Positions 12,593 to 22,138 are shown, numbered from the stretch's first letter. The stretch: DNA of 64,000 nucleotides from Idiomarina aminovorans (GCF_023155095.1 NZ_JAKNDA010000001.1:248001-312000); one strand, 5' to 3'. Notes: generated by a model from the sequence alone, not told the origin. A program made the numbers and translations.

Positions 12593-14032
12593 TTAACTGG
12601 CTTGTCGAGGTATCTGAACAACACCTAACTGGTCTGGCTCGCTCGACTTACCTCGCTGCAAAATAGTTTCTGGTGCAGTATCAACACGAAGTCCCATATC
12701 GGCTTCTTCCCGAATTAACTCTCCACGCAGAGAGTTAGGGAGAACTTCCGTGATACGTACATCAACGAACTGCCCAATCATGTGGGGTTGACCAACAAAG
12801 TTTACAACCCGGTTATTTTCAGTGCGTCCGGTCAGTTCCATAGGGTTCTTTTTCGACGGTCCGGTAACCAGAATGCGTTGTTCGGTTTCCAGCATACGCC
12901 GGGCGTGAGCCAGAGATTGTTGGTTCAATCGCTGCTGTAACAGTTGTAAGCGCTTCTTCTTTGTTTCTTCAGTGATATCATCGGGTAAATCGGCTGCCGG
13001 AGTTCCGGGCCGGGCACTGTAAATAAAGCTGAAGCTCATATCGAAGTCAATGGCCTGGATAAGATCCATGGTCGCTTCAAAATCCGAATCACTTTCACCG
13101 GGGAAACCAATGATAAAGTCTGACGACATGGCGATATCAGGACGTGCTTTTTTAAGGGCTCGTATTTTTGATTTATATTCCAGTGCCGTGTGACCACGCT
13201 TCATCATGGTTAATATTCGGTCGGAGCCACTTTGTACCGGTAAGTGTAAATGACTGACCAGTTCCGGAATGGTTTTATAGGCTTCGATAATGTCGTCGGT
13301 AAATTCAACCGGATGCGACGTGGTATAACGGATGCGGTCGATACCATCAATTGCGGCCACCATATGGAGTAACTCAGCAAAGCGGCAGACTTCACCGTCG
13401 TAATGCTCTCCGCGGTAGGCGTTAACGTTTTGCCCTAATAGGTTAACTTCGCGAACGCCTTGTTCTGCCAACTGTGCAATTTCATAAATGACATCGTCAA
13501 CCGGGCGGCTAACTTCCTCACCGCGGGTGTACGGCACAACGCAGAATGAACAATATTTACTGCAGCCTTCCATGATAGAAACGAAAGCGCTGGCACCGTC
13601 GGCCTTTGGTTCAGCAAGGCGATCAAACTTTTCAATTTCCGGAAAAGACACGTCAACCATTGGTGTATGAGTTTTACTAACCTGATTGACCATTTCTGGC
13701 AAGCGGTGCAGTGTTTGCGGGCCAAAGATAATATCGACAAAAGGCGCCCGGGCACGAATTTCATTACCTTCCTGAGAAGCAACGCAACCGCCAACACCAA
13801 TCAATAAATTGGGGTTGTTCTTTTTAAGGTTTTTCCAGCGTCCCAGCTGATGAAATACCTTTTCCTGAGCCTTTTCACGGATGGAACAGGTATTTAACAG
13901 AATTAAGTCTGCATCTTCGGCTTCTTCGGCGACATCGTAGCCGTGGGTTGAATGCAGCAGCTCCGCCATTTTGGTGGAATCGTACTCATTCATTTGGCAG
14001 CCCCAGGTTTTGATATATAACTTCTTACTCAT
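12593..14032 (-). CDS. miaB: tRNA-2-methylthio-N6-dimethylallyladenosine synthase MiaB
   Basis: Radical-SAM methylthiotransferase converting i6A37 to ms2i6A37 in tRNAs reading UNN codons. Three N-terminal cysteines bind one 4Fe-4S cluster ([23 protein letters not shown]), the CSKYCSFC motif near residue 160 binds the radical-SAM cluster, and a TRAM domain closes the protein. I start at the ATG at 14032 ([12 protein letters not shown]), matching the family N-terminus; a GTG two codons upstream is the alternative. First gene of the miaB-ybeZ-ybeY-corC-lnt operon. Confidence 0.96.
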   Translation of the reverse strand: MSKKLYIKTWGCQMNEYDSTKMAELLHSTHGYDVAEEAEDADLILLNTCSIREKAQEKVFHQLGRWKNLKKNNPNLLIGVGGCVASQEGNEIRARAPFVDIIFGPQTLHRLPEMVNQVSKTHTPMVDVSFPEIEKFDRLAEPKADGASAFVSIMEGCSKYCSFCVVPYTRGEEVSRPVDDVIYEIAQLAEQGVREVNLLGQNVNAYRGEHYDGEVCRFAELLHMVAAIDGIDRIRYTTSHPVEFTDDIIEAYKTIPELVSHLHLPVQSGSDRILTMMKRGHTALEYKSKIRALKKARPDIAMSSDFIIGFPGESDSDFEATMDLIQAIDFDMSFSFIYSARPGTPAADLPDDITEETKKKRLQLLQQRLNQQSLAHARRMLETEQRILVTGPSKKNPMELTGRTENNRVVNFVGQPHMIGQFVDVRITEVLPNSLRGELIREEADMGLRVDTAPETILQRGKSSEPDQLGVVQIPRQAS

Positions 14033-14111
14033 GACCACTCGATGATTGTTGAATTTCGTATAAGACGCTTATTTTATCGTGTATTGGGGCAGATTGCCAA
14101 GTTTGCAGTGA

Positions 14112-14981
14112 TTAACTTTTGCGCCGTGTACGTATGGCAAAATAGCCCGCAACAACAATGATTAACGCACCCCATAACATATGCCAGGCGAGATCCTCAC
14201 CAAACAGCCAGTAACCGAGCAATGCCGCAAATAGAACCGAGCTGTAGGTAAATACGCCAACTTTCGCTGGTGGAGCAATGGAAAAGGCTTTGGTCATTGC
14301 CAGCTGACCATAGACAGCAAGTAAGCCCAAAGCGATAACGCCAAGCCAATGCTCAGTTGGAATAGGTTGCCACAACCACAGCAATGGAATGCCAGATGCA
14401 AGGGTTGCCAGAGTGGAAAAGTAAAACACAATTTTACTGGTGGACTCGGTATCAGACATACGGCGGATGACGGTTTTGGTGAATGCTGCTAAGGCAGCGG
14501 CTAAAAAAGCTAAACCAATAACCGGAGAAAGTTCGCTGTTCATGGGATCAAGAAATATGAAGACACCCATGAAACCCAGTGCGATAGCCAGCCAGGTTTG
14601 TCTTGCGACATAATCTTTTAACCAAAGCCAGCCAATGACCGGAATTAAAAAAGGCGATAATAATAGAACCAATGTTGCCTGTGCCAGTGGAATCGTCGCA
14701 ATGGCATAAAAGAACAAGTACATTGCACCAATGCCAGCGGCGCCACGAACAAGATGCAGCTTTAAGCGTTGAGTTTTTAAGTTACCCAGCCCTTTACGCC
14801 ATAGCCAGGGGAGTAGCACAAGAAAGGCCATTAAATTTCTAAAGAACACCAATTGTTCAAAGGGCTGATCCTGACTGATGTACTTTACCAGAGCGCTAAC
14901 GCCGGCAAAACTTGCTTCGGCACTTAAAATAAGCACAGAAGCTATAATAACCGCTTTTTGTGAGCCTTCCCGAGTCTGCAT
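14112..14981 (-). CDS. DMT-superfamily (EamA) membrane transporter
   Basis: A 289-residue integral membrane protein with about ten hydrophobic helices in two EamA repeats, the drug/metabolite transporter architecture. The second repeat shows the common pattern ALGLLAVYGQLAMTKAFSIAP followed by three more helices and a basic C-terminal tail. The substrate cannot be inferred. It sits alone between miaB and the divergent ubiF gene. Confidence 0.88.
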   Translation of the reverse strand: MQTREGSQKAVIIASVLILSAEASFAGVSALVKYISQDQPFEQLVFFRNLMAFLVLLPWLWRKGLGNLKTQRLKLHLVRGAAGIGAMYLFFYAIATIPLAQATLVLLLSPFLIPVIGWLWLKDYVARQTWLAIALGFMGVFIFLDPMNSELSPVIGLAFLAAALAAFTKTVIRRMSDTESTSKIVFYFSTLATLASGIPLLWLWQPIPTEHWLGVIALGLLAVYGQLAMTKAFSIAPPAKVGVFTYSSVLFAALLGYWLFGEDLAWHMLWGALIIVVAGYFAIRTRRKS

Positions 14982-15062
14982 AAAAACACTCTGAACACCA
15001 TTTTATTGACTATGATAACGGAAATTCTAAAGGAAATGTGTTATTTATGAGAGCTAGCAGAC

Positions 15063-16229
15063 ATGTCAGGAATGAAGGCGCAGTCTATGAAACAGCTATC
15101 CGTATTGATAAATGGCGGCGGAATGGTCGGTGCAGCAGCCGCTTTAGCATTAGCTCAGAAAGGGGTTGATGTGACTTTGCTGGAACCTAAGCCTCCGGTT
15201 GCCGATACGAATACAGACCCGGATTGGGATTTACGCATTTCTTCGGTAAATAACAGCAACTGGGAATGGTTACTGACGTTGGGTATGGGCGATTACCTGC
15301 GTCAACAGCGAATATTTGATTATCAACAATTAACGGTAACTTCGCTGGGCGGTCAAAGTTTGAGTTTTCATGCCAATGAAGCCGGCTTAAACAAACTGGG
15401 TGTCATGGTTGAAAATAACGCATTGCAATTAGCTCTCTGGGCTCAATTAAGAACGTTGAATAATGTGCATTTACTCACAGAAGAGAGCTTAGACAAGCTT
15501 GACGTTCAGGCAAAGACGGCTGTTTTAAGTCAGGGCGATAGGTTGAATTATGATCTTCTACTGGGATGTGACGGTGCCAATTCTAAAGTCGCTGAGCTGT
15601 CTGGCTTTAACTATCGCGGCTGGGACTATGATCAGCGTTGTTTATTAGCCAATGTCAGCTTAGAAAAACCAATAGAACCGGAAACCTGGGAAGTGTTTCG
15701 TCCGCAGGGACCTTATGCGTTATTACCGCTGACAGAGCAACAGGCTTGTCTAATTGACTACGGCATACGAGACGACATTAATCGGCTGGAGAGAGATAAA
15801 AAAGTGCTTGAAGCACACTTGAAGACACTATTCTCTGCCCATATTGGTGATTTTCGTTTAGACAAAAGTGCCAGTTTTCCACTGCAACGAAAGCACGCTA
15901 AAAGCTATGTGAAAGCTGAATCTATTGTCTTAATGGGTGACTCGGCGCATAGCATTCATCCGATGGCCGGGCAGGGCGTTAATCTCGGTTTTGCTGATGT
16001 TCGTTGTTTAATTGATGCTTTACAGAAAGGTTCACAGCGCTCAGCGTTAAGTCAGTATGAAAGCAAGCGTCAGCGGGAAAATGCAAAAATGATGCGGATG
16101 ATGGATGCAATACAGTTTGGTTGGCGCAGCAATAACCCAATTATGCAGCTTGCAACAACAGCATCGTTGAAAGTGGCTGGTGCCCCCTGGGTAAAACGTT
16201 GGCTATTACAACAGGCTGTCGGCGAATAG
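15063..16229 (+). CDS. ubiF: Ubiquinone-biosynthesis FAD monooxygenase, UbiF-like
   Basis: UbiH/UbiF/VisC-family flavoprotein hydroxylating the ubiquinone ring precursor; UbiF acts at C6 of the demethoxy intermediate. It has 388 residues. The N-terminal dinucleotide fold reads INGGGMVGAAAALALA, the second FAD motif is VLMGDSAHSIHPMAGQGVNLG near residue 295, and GCDGANS lies between. The UbiF assignment, rather than UbiH or UbiI, rests mainly on its place beside the tRNA array and miaB, as in E. coli. ATGs at 15063, 15072 and 15087 are possible; the last has an AAGG ribosome-binding site 8 bp upstream and would give a protein 8 residues shorter. Confidence 0.88.
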   Translation: MSGMKAQSMKQLSVLINGGGMVGAAAALALAQKGVDVTLLEPKPPVADTNTDPDWDLRISSVNNSNWEWLLTLGMGDYLRQQRIFDYQQLTVTSLGGQSLSFHANEAGLNKLGVMVENNALQLALWAQLRTLNNVHLLTEESLDKLDVQAKTAVLSQGDRLNYDLLLGCDGANSKVAELSGFNYRGWDYDQRCLLANVSLEKPIEPETWEVFRPQGPYALLPLTEQQACLIDYGIRDDINRLERDKKVLEAHLKTLFSAHIGDFRLDKSASFPLQRKHAKSYVKAESIVLMGDSAHSIHPMAGQGVNLGFADVRCLIDALQKGSQRSALSQYESKRQRENAKMMRMMDAIQFGWRSNNPIMQLATTASLKVAGAPWVKRWLLQQAVGE

Positions 16230-16236
16230 CAGGCAC

Positions 16237-16266
16237 AAAAAAACCACCTTATGGTGGCCTTTCTAT
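16237..16266 (-). terminator. Rho-independent terminator of the tRNA operon (possibly bidirectional)
   Basis: Read on the minus strand, a CCACC/GGTGG stem with an ATAA loop (16244-16257) is followed by seven consecutive T residues, a textbook terminator for the tRNA operon. On the plus strand the same stem follows the ubiF stop and is trailed by a weaker T-rich run, so it may end both units. Confidence 0.8.
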
Positions 16267-16303
16267 TTTCCACTTTTACTTAAGCAAAAAACTTTAGTAA
16301 ATA

Positions 16304-16390
16304 TGGTGCGGAGGGGGGGACTTGAACCCCCACGTCCTTGCGGACACTAGCACCTGAAGCTAGCGCGTCTACCAATTCCGCCACCACCGC
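16304..16390 (-). tRNA. tRNA-Leu (CAG)
   Basis: An 87-nt type II tRNA with a long variable arm and an encoded CCA end at 16304-16306. The seven-base acceptor stem (GCGGTGG with its 3' partner) and the TTCAAGT T-loop are intact. The anticodon loop CTTCAGGTG gives anticodon CAG. Last gene of a five-tRNA operon. Confidence 0.95.
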
Positions 16391-16404
16391 AACAGTAGTT
16401 AGTA

Positions 16405-16479
16405 TGGCTGGGGCACCAGGGATCGAACCTGGGAATCGCGGGATCAAAACCCGCTGCCTTACCGCTTGGCTATGCCCCA
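16405..16479 (-). tRNA. tRNA-Gln (TTG), copy 1
   Basis: A 75-nt tRNA with encoded CCA; the anticodon loop GTTTTGATC gives anticodon TTG, and the TTCGATC T-loop is intact. It is identical to the copy at 16517-16591, pointing to a recent tandem duplication or gene conversion. Confidence 0.95.
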
Positions 16480-16516
16480 TCCTACTAAGATAGCAATCAC
16501 TTTTGGAAACAACTAA

Positions 16517-16591
16517 TGGCTGGGGCACCAGGGATCGAACCTGGGAATCGCGGGATCAAAACCCGCTGCCTTACCGCTTGGCTATGCCCCA
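16517..16591 (-). tRNA. tRNA-Gln (TTG), copy 2
   Basis: Second 75-nt tRNA-Gln with anticodon TTG and encoded CCA, base-for-base the same as copy 1, separated from it by 37 bp. Confidence 0.95.
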
Positions 16592-16612
16592 ATTTTAGCT
16601 GGCTCTGAGAGT

Positions 16613-16697
16613 TGGTGCGGACGGAGAGACTTGAACTCTCACGCCGTGAGGCACTGGAACCTAAATCCAGCGTGTCTACCAATTCCACCACGTCCGC
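16613..16697 (-). tRNA. tRNA-Leu (TAG)
   Basis: An 85-nt type II tRNA with a long variable arm and encoded CCA. The anticodon stem-loop (GGATTTAGGTTCC) gives anticodon TAG; the acceptor stem GCGGACG pairs fully. Confidence 0.95.
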
Positions 16698-16716
16698 ATC
16701 ATAATCAGTTAAAGGT

Positions 16717-16793
16717 TGGTGGCTACGGCGAGATTCGAACTTGCGACCCCAGCATTATGAGTGCTGTGCTCTAACCAACTGAGCTACGTAGCC
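16717..16793 (-). tRNA. tRNA-Met (CAT), elongator type
   Basis: A 77-nt tRNA with encoded CCA and anticodon CAT (loop CTCATAATG). The paired first base of the acceptor stem (GGCTACG) and the absence of the three-GC-pair initiator signature indicate an elongator Met tRNA. First gene of the array, about 33 nt downstream of the expected transcription start. Confidence 0.93.
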
Positions 16794-16832
16794 TTACCTT
16801 TTTACTTACCGCTCTCTGTGAGTGCGGCGCGT

Positions 16833-16861
16833 ATTATGCAAATCGCTCTGCAGCCCGTCAA
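16833..16861 (-). promoter_or_regulatory. Strong sigma-70 promoter of the tRNA operon
   Basis: On the minus strand, -35 TTGACG (16856-16861) and -10 CATAAT (16833-16838) are separated by exactly 17 bp. The sequence after the -10 is GC-rich (ACGCGCCGC), the discriminator type typical of stable-RNA promoters under stringent control; that control is inferred. Confidence 0.85.
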
Positions 16862-16937
16862 CCTATTTTTGAGAAAAAACGAGATTAACGAGCGTGTTTG
16901 AGCAAAAAAACAGTGATTTGCCTAAAAAGGCATCAGA

Positions 16938-17606
16938 TCACCAGGGGAGGCCTTCTCCGTTGCTGTGGAAAAACTGTCCACTGGTGTTCAAATTCAGGTC
17001 ATCAATACGCTGCATTAAACGTTCAGCTGCTGTTTCTGGTGGAATGTCGCCCGCATGGTTGACCATATCCGTTTGCACGAACCCAGGGTGCAGCAGGACA
17101 ACGGCAATACCTTGATCTTTTAAGTCCAGAGCCAGCGACTTGCCAGCTGCGTTTAATGCAGCCTTTGACATTCGGTAACCATAACGACTGCCAGAACCAT
17201 TGTCAGTTATGGAGCCCATACGACTGGTAATCAGTGCAACTTTACTGCCTTTATGCAGGTTAGGTAATAACGCTTCGGTGACTTTGAGTGGAGCTAGTGC
17301 ATTGACTTCAAATTGAGCACGTATATTGCCCGCGTCAATTTCGCCCAATACGTCGTTGTGCAGAAGGCCCGCGTTATTAATTAATATATCAATTTTTTTA
17401 TCGCCGATACTCTCAGAAAGGCGCAGAAGATCTGAAGTTTTGGTGACATCAATCCCCTCAATAATATCGACATCTAACTCAGTCAGTTGTTTTGAATTAT
17501 TACGACAAACCGCTATCACTTTATAGCCCTGTTGTGCATACTGGCGCGCAAATTCATAGCCAATACCGCGGTTAGCGCCTGTAATCAGGACGTGTTGTTG
17601 ACTCAT
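16938..17606 (-). CDS. Short-chain dehydrogenase/reductase
   Basis: A 222-residue classical SDR oxidoreductase. The NAD(P)-binding motif TGANRGIGYEFA is at the N-terminus, NNAG marks the conserved strand, and the catalytic pair is YGYRMSK (YxxxK). The short length and style resemble the C-factor-like SDR subgroup, but the substrate is unknown. It lies 24 bp downstream of fumC on the same strand and may be cotranscribed with it. Confidence 0.88.
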   Translation of the reverse strand: MSQQHVLITGANRGIGYEFARQYAQQGYKVIAVCRNNSKQLTELDVDIIEGIDVTKTSDLLRLSESIGDKKIDILINNAGLLHNDVLGEIDAGNIRAQFEVNALAPLKVTEALLPNLHKGSKVALITSRMGSITDNGSGSRYGYRMSKAALNAAGKSLALDLKDQGIAVVLLHPGFVQTDMVNHAGDIPPETAAERLMQRIDDLNLNTSGQFFHSNGEGLPW

Positions 17607-17630
17607 TTTCTACTCCAAATTTTATAAGCG

Positions 17631-19013
17631 TTATTGATTAACGCCACCTTCGGTTAATTTTTTCGGATCCAACAGTTGCTCCAGTCGTTCGCGACCTAAA
17701 TCGGTCATTTCGTCGGCGACATCGATAATGGCGCGACCGTCTTGATAAGCTTTTTTAGCAATTTCAGCGGCTTTATTGTAGCCAATGACAGGGTTAAGTG
17801 CCGTAACCAGAACCGGGTTTTTCGACAACGCTTGTTGCAGTTGCTCTTGGTTTACCTGAAAGTCAGCAATCGCTTTGGTTGCCAAAGCATGACAACCGTT
17901 ACTGAGTAATTCAATGGACTGTAGCAAGTTATAACCAATTACCGGTAACATCACGTTTAATTGAAAGTTTCCCTGCTGTGCGGCGGTGGTAATTGTGGTG
18001 TGATTCCCGTTAACCTGCGCTGCAACCATAGCAACTGCCTCTGGAATTACGGGGTTCACTTTACCCGGCATAATGCTGCTGCCCGGCTGTAGCGCAGTTA
18101 GCTGGATTTCACCCAGACCGGCTAGCGGGCCACTGTTCATCCAGCGTAAGTCGTTACTTATTTTCAATAAGGTGGTTGCTAATGTATTGAGCTGCGCCGA
18201 GAGTTGTAAATTTAATTCTTGTCCGGCAATGCTGGTGAAAGAATTTTGTGAGCTCTTAAACTCCGTACCACTCAATTCACTCAGCGCATCTGCAAATTTA
18301 GCGGCAAACGCTTTGGGCGCATTAATGCCTGTTCCGATTGCCGTGCCACCTTGAGGCACAATACGGCTGCGTTCCAGTAATTGCGGCAATTGCTCTGATG
18401 TTACCTCTAATTGTCCGGCCCAGGCTTCTAACTCTTGTGCCATGGTCATTGGCATAGCATCCATCAAATGCGTTCTGCCGGTTTTTACCACGTCCCGTAA
18501 TTCAATGGCTTTGCTATGAATGGTATCAATAAGCTTTTTCAGTGCGGGTTGTAACTGCTTCTCTACCGACAGTACACTTGAAATTTGAATGGCTGTAGGA
18601 ATAACATCGTTGCTTGACTGGCTCTGGTTGACATGGTCATTGGGGGGAATTTCAACACCTTGCTGTTTAGCTAAATTGGCAATGACCTCATTCATATTCA
18701 TATTAGAACTGGTGCCGGAACCGGTTTGAAAGACATCGACAGGGAAGTGTTCTAAGTGCTGCCCATGAATGATTTCTTTAGCGGCCTTTATGATGGCATC
18801 AGCTTGCTCCGTTTTTAACTGGCCGATATTGGCATTTGCATTTGCGGCGCTGGCCTTAACCATTGCAATAGCTTGTATCATTTGAGTCGGGAGTGTTAGC
18901 CCACTGATTGAAAAATTATCAACGGCGCGTTGTGTTTGCGCTGCATACAGCGCCTTTTCAGGGACTTTGATTTCGCCCATGCTGTCTTTCTCAGTGCGAT
19001 AATCGTTACTCAT
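17631..19013 (-). CDS. fumC: Fumarate hydratase class II (FumC)
   Basis: Iron-independent, oxygen-stable fumarase interconverting fumarate and malate in the TCA cycle. It has 460 residues. The superfamily signature is GSSIMPGKVNP, and TGRTHLMDAMPMTMAQE and GSGTSSNMNMNEV are also present. A GGAGGGA ribosome-binding site precedes the ATG. The upstream gap is shared with the divergent cupredoxin-like gene. Confidence 0.97.
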   Translation of the reverse strand: MSNDYRTEKDSMGEIKVPEKALYAAQTQRAVDNFSISGLTLPTQMIQAIAMVKASAANANANIGQLKTEQADAIIKAAKEIIHGQHLEHFPVDVFQTGSGTSSNMNMNEVIANLAKQQGVEIPPNDHVNQSQSSNDVIPTAIQISSVLSVEKQLQPALKKLIDTIHSKAIELRDVVKTGRTHLMDAMPMTMAQELEAWAGQLEVTSEQLPQLLERSRIVPQGGTAIGTGINAPKAFAAKFADALSELSGTEFKSSQNSFTSIAGQELNLQLSAQLNTLATTLLKISNDLRWMNSGPLAGLGEIQLTALQPGSSIMPGKVNPVIPEAVAMVAAQVNGNHTTITTAAQQGNFQLNVMLPVIGYNLLQSIELLSNGCHALATKAIADFQVNQEQLQQALSKNPVLVTALNPVIGYNKAAEIAKKAYQDGRAIIDVADEMTDLGRERLEQLLDPKKLTEGGVNQ

Positions 19014-19184
19014 TAGTATCCCTCCTGGTATTAAGCTTTAAGACTGAAAGCCTCTCTGTGTAGACTACCTATAATGACTCATTGTGGATCATTAATAAGT
19101 ACGTCAATCATAGCGTAGTTTCATTTTTTCGGTTACGGTTAGACAAGACTTGAATACGCCGTAATAAATTTTAAGGAGCAACCT

Positions 19185-19787
19185 GTGAAACACTATTTTG
19201 TCGCCGCTTTCTTGTTTTTTTTAAGTGTTTCGAATGTGATTGCAGAAACCATAACGGTTGAGATTTTGGCTGCAAATGGCAAGCCATTAAAAAACGCTGC
19301 GTTATTAATTGATAAGAAGATGTTTCCAACAGAAGGTAATAAAGAGGCAATTGTTGATCAGGTTGACAAACAATTTACTCCAATAGTGAGTGCTATTGCT
19401 CTCGGAACCGACGTCGTTTTTCCTAATAGTGATAATATCCGTCACAATGTTTACTCATTTTCTGAAGCCAAAACTTTTGAATTAAAACTGTATTCTGATA
19501 AAGAACAGCCCAGCGTTAATTTTGAAAACGAAGGCATAGTCACTTTAGGCTGCAATATTCACGACCAAATGGTTGCTTATATATTGGTGAGCGACAATTA
19601 TGACATTGCTGTGACGAACGAACAGGGACTCACTGAACTTAATCTGACTGAAGGTGAAAAGTTGGAAGCAATAACGGTCTGGCATCACTGGATGGGCGAT
19701 AAACTGTCACAAGCTGAGAATGTGGTGTTAACAAAAAAGGCAGGGAAACTGACCGGGCAAGTTCAGGTTTCACCTCCAGAGCAATAA
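19185..19787 (+). CDS. Secreted cupredoxin-like (methylamine-utilisation type) protein
   Basis: A 200-residue protein with a signal peptide (about residues 1-20) and a cupredoxin-like fold. A type-1 copper site looks possible from His87 (in PNSDNIRHNVYSF) and the LGCNIHDQM cluster with Cys123, His126 and Met129. Such proteins are often annotated as methylamine-utilisation proteins, but no methylamine dehydrogenase is encoded here, so I treat that name as historical. The start is GTG with AGGAG 6 bp upstream. First gene of a unit with the GGDEF-EAL, DUF3034 and globin genes. Confidence 0.78.
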   Translation: MKHYFVAAFLFFLSVSNVIAETITVEILAANGKPLKNAALLIDKKMFPTEGNKEAIVDQVDKQFTPIVSAIALGTDVVFPNSDNIRHNVYSFSEAKTFELKLYSDKEQPSVNFENEGIVTLGCNIHDQMVAYILVSDNYDIAVTNEQGLTELNLTEGEKLEAITVWHHWMGDKLSQAENVVLTKKAGKLTGQVQVSPPEQ

Positions 19788-19837
19788 GAAAAAGAACCTT
19801 CACGTTTAGAACAACGATTTAACCGTAAAGGGAATCA

Positions 19838-22129
19838 ATGATCACCAAGTTTAGAACCCGTTTAACCGTCATTCTTGCCGGATTAGTCGCTGGCGCCTTA
19901 TTGGTCGCTTTAGCCGCAGTGTGGGTTGCAACAGAAAATCAGTTGGCGCGAGCTATTGAACGAGAGCTGGGAGTGAGCGAGCGCGTTTTTAGAGAACTGC
20001 TTGACAGTCGCAGTGTTCAATTGTTGCAGGCAGCCGAAGTACTGACGGATGATTTTGGATTTAAACGTGCGGTATCTTCCAAAGACAGAGAAACGATTAT
20101 TTCGGCACTGGTAAATCATGGTGAGCGAATTGAAGCTGAGCTTATGGTTTTGCAGACGCCGGATGGCACTGAGATAGCATCTTCTCATGCCTTCGAACAA
20201 CTGCGTATTAACCCCAGGACTGCGGGATTAAATCGCGAACTGGCGGTTGTTGAAGGTAAGCTTTTTCAATTGGTTACCGTGCCTGTCAACGCGCCTAATC
20301 TCATTGCCTGGGCGACTTTAGGCTTTGAAGTTGACTCAGGGTTAGCCCAGGAATTAAAAAGTTTGGCTAATGCCGATATCAGTCTGTGGCTGGAAAATTC
20401 TAAACAAGTGGTTGCCTCAAGTTTGCAACATGAGCAGGTATCATCGTTGTCAGAAGTGCTAAAAAATGACGTTAAAGCGCTTGATAATTGGCTGTCGAAA
20501 TACGACCTGGCCGGGAATGAGATCATACTTGATGCGGGCTCTAATGATGCTGTCCATGTTGTGTTAACGACCTCGCTAGATGCAGCTACGGCTGAGTTTA
20601 CCCGTCTGCGTTGGCAAATCATTATAATTGCGGTGGCAGCTTTAATTGTTGCTGTGTTGCTGGCCGCAATTATTGGACGTGGCGTTTCACGGCCTTTGCA
20701 GCAGCTTTCGGGAGCGGCCCGGAAACTGCAACAAGGCGATTACAGTAAATCTGAGTTGTCATTAAACGACGATGAGTTTGGCAATTTGGCGAATGCCTTT
20801 GGCAGTATGCGAAAGGCTATTTCCGAGCGTGAAAAGCGAATTTCTTATCAGGCGTCCCACGATCAGTTGACCGATCTACCTAACCGTCGGTTTTTCCGCG
20901 AGCAATTGCAACACTTACTCAATGACGCGAGTGAGGCGGGAGCTCTTCTATTGTTAAATATTCATCAGTTTAGGGTGCTTAATGACAGTGTAGGGCAGGA
21001 AATTGGCGACGATATTTTGCGCCAGTTATCAACCCGGCTGCAGCAATGTTGCAGTAGCTCAGCATCATTAGCCCGGGTGGGTGGTGACGAATTTGCTATT
21101 TTATATTCTAATGAAAAATTAAAAATTAACCTTGATGATAAAATTGAAAAACTAAAAGCTTCTCTGACACCTCCTTTTAAAGTGGGTGATAGCGACTATA
21201 AACTGGCGTTCAATGTGGGCGTTGTTAATTTCCCCGAACAGGGAAGTGATGTTGATTTGTTGATTCGCCGTGCGCAGGTCAGGGTTCAGCAAGCCAAACG
21301 TCAGCAAAGCTTTTATGTGGAGTATGAGAAAGGATTAGATGAACAACATATGCGCCGGCTGCAAATTATCGAGTCGCTTAAAAATGCGGTAGAAGATGAG
21401 GAGTTGAAACTGGTATTACAGCCTAAAATGAATTGCCAGACCGGGTTGGTTGTTGGTGCTGAAGCTTTACTGCGCTGGCAGAGCGAAAAACTGGGTTTTG
21501 TCGGGCCAGATGAGTTTATTCCATTAGCTGAGCAGTCGGGTGCTATTACTGAACTTACCGAATGGGTTTGCAGACAGGCCTTCCGGTTGCTTTATCAGTG
21601 GCATCAACAAGGTCGGGCGTTGAAGTTAAGTATTAATTTGTCGGCGGTTGATTTATTGAGCGATGCGCTGCCTTTGCTGTTTGAAACCCTGATAAAAGAT
21701 TTTCCCGAGTTGCCCAGGCTTCTGGTTCTGGAAGTGACTGAAAGTGCCGTGATGAAAGATCCTGAAAAGGCGACCGCAAGGCTGGAAACATTGCAACGCT
21801 TTGGTTTTTCTATATCCATCGATGATTATGGTACAGGTCATTCGTCACTTGCGCAGTTGAGGCGTCTTCCGGTAAAAGAGTTAAAAATCGACAGAGCGTT
21901 TGTACAACACTTAAGCGAAGACTCCATGGATAAGTCCATTGTTCGCTCAACCATACAATTAGCTCATGAGTTGGATCTTCACGTTGTTGCTGAGGGGGTA
22001 GAAGATGAGGCAAGCTGGAAACTGTTAAAAACCTTAAAATGCGACGAGTTGCAAGGGTATTTCTTTAGCAAGCCGTTACCTGTCTCAGATTTTATCGATT
22101 ACTTAAATGACCATGATGTGAATGGATGA
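19838..22129 (+). CDS. Membrane GGDEF-EAL c-di-GMP enzyme with periplasmic sensor
   Basis: A 763-residue inner-membrane signalling protein. It has a membrane helix at about 8-30, a periplasmic sensor at about 31-257 (double-Cache-like by its helical start and spacing), a second helix at 258-280, HAMP to about 333, GGDEF at about 340-490 and EAL at about 505-755. The EAL domain keeps its key residues: EALLRW (542-547), SINLSAVDL, EVTES, DDYGTG, KIDR, AEGVED and QGYFFSKPL, so phosphodiesterase activity is expected. The GGDEF domain keeps GGDEF (415-419), but the usual metal-binding Asp is Asn375-like (LLLLNIHQF) and no RxxD inhibitory site is present. The start is 50 bp after the cupredoxin gene. 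Confidence 0.93.
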   Translation: MITKFRTRLTVILAGLVAGALLVALAAVWVATENQLARAIERELGVSERVFRELLDSRSVQLLQAAEVLTDDFGFKRAVSSKDRETIISALVNHGERIEAELMVLQTPDGTEIASSHAFEQLRINPRTAGLNRELAVVEGKLFQLVTVPVNAPNLIAWATLGFEVDSGLAQELKSLANADISLWLENSKQVVASSLQHEQVSSLSEVLKNDVKALDNWLSKYDLAGNEIILDAGSNDAVHVVLTTSLDAATAEFTRLRWQIIIIAVAALIVAVLLAAIIGRGVSRPLQQLSGAARKLQQGDYSKSELSLNDDEFGNLANAFGSMRKAISEREKRISYQASHDQLTDLPNRRFFREQLQHLLNDASEAGALLLLNIHQFRVLNDSVGQEIGDDILRQLSTRLQQCCSSSASLARVGGDEFAILYSNEKLKINLDDKIEKLKASLTPPFKVGDSDYKLAFNVGVVNFPEQGSDVDLLIRRAQVRVQQAKRQQSFYVEYEKGLDEQHMRRLQIIESLKNAVEDEELKLVLQPKMNCQTGLVVGAEALLRWQSEKLGFVGPDEFIPLAEQSGAITELTEWVCRQAFRLLYQWHQQGRALKLSINLSAVDLLSDALPLLFETLIKDFPELPRLLVLEVTESAVMKDPEKATARLETLQRFGFSISIDDYGTGHSSLAQLRRLPVKELKIDRAFVQHLSEDSMDKSIVRSTIQLAHELDLHVVAEGVEDEASWKLLKTLKCDELQGYFFSKPLPVSDFIDYLNDHDVNG

Positions 22130-22138
22130 GAGCGAATT

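Noticed and set aside
16405-16591. Direct repeats that could suggest a mobile element or attachment site
   Set aside because: They are simply two identical tRNA-Gln genes with no integrase or flanking element.
19140-19167. TAGACA-N16-TAATAA promoter-like pair before the cupredoxin gene
   Set aside because: The predicted transcription start would fall on the AGGAG ribosome-binding site, leaving no proper leader, so it is probably not the working promoter.
19185-19787. Methylamine catabolism operon
   Set aside because: Only the cupredoxin-like protein carries that label; no methylamine dehydrogenase or MauG gene is present.
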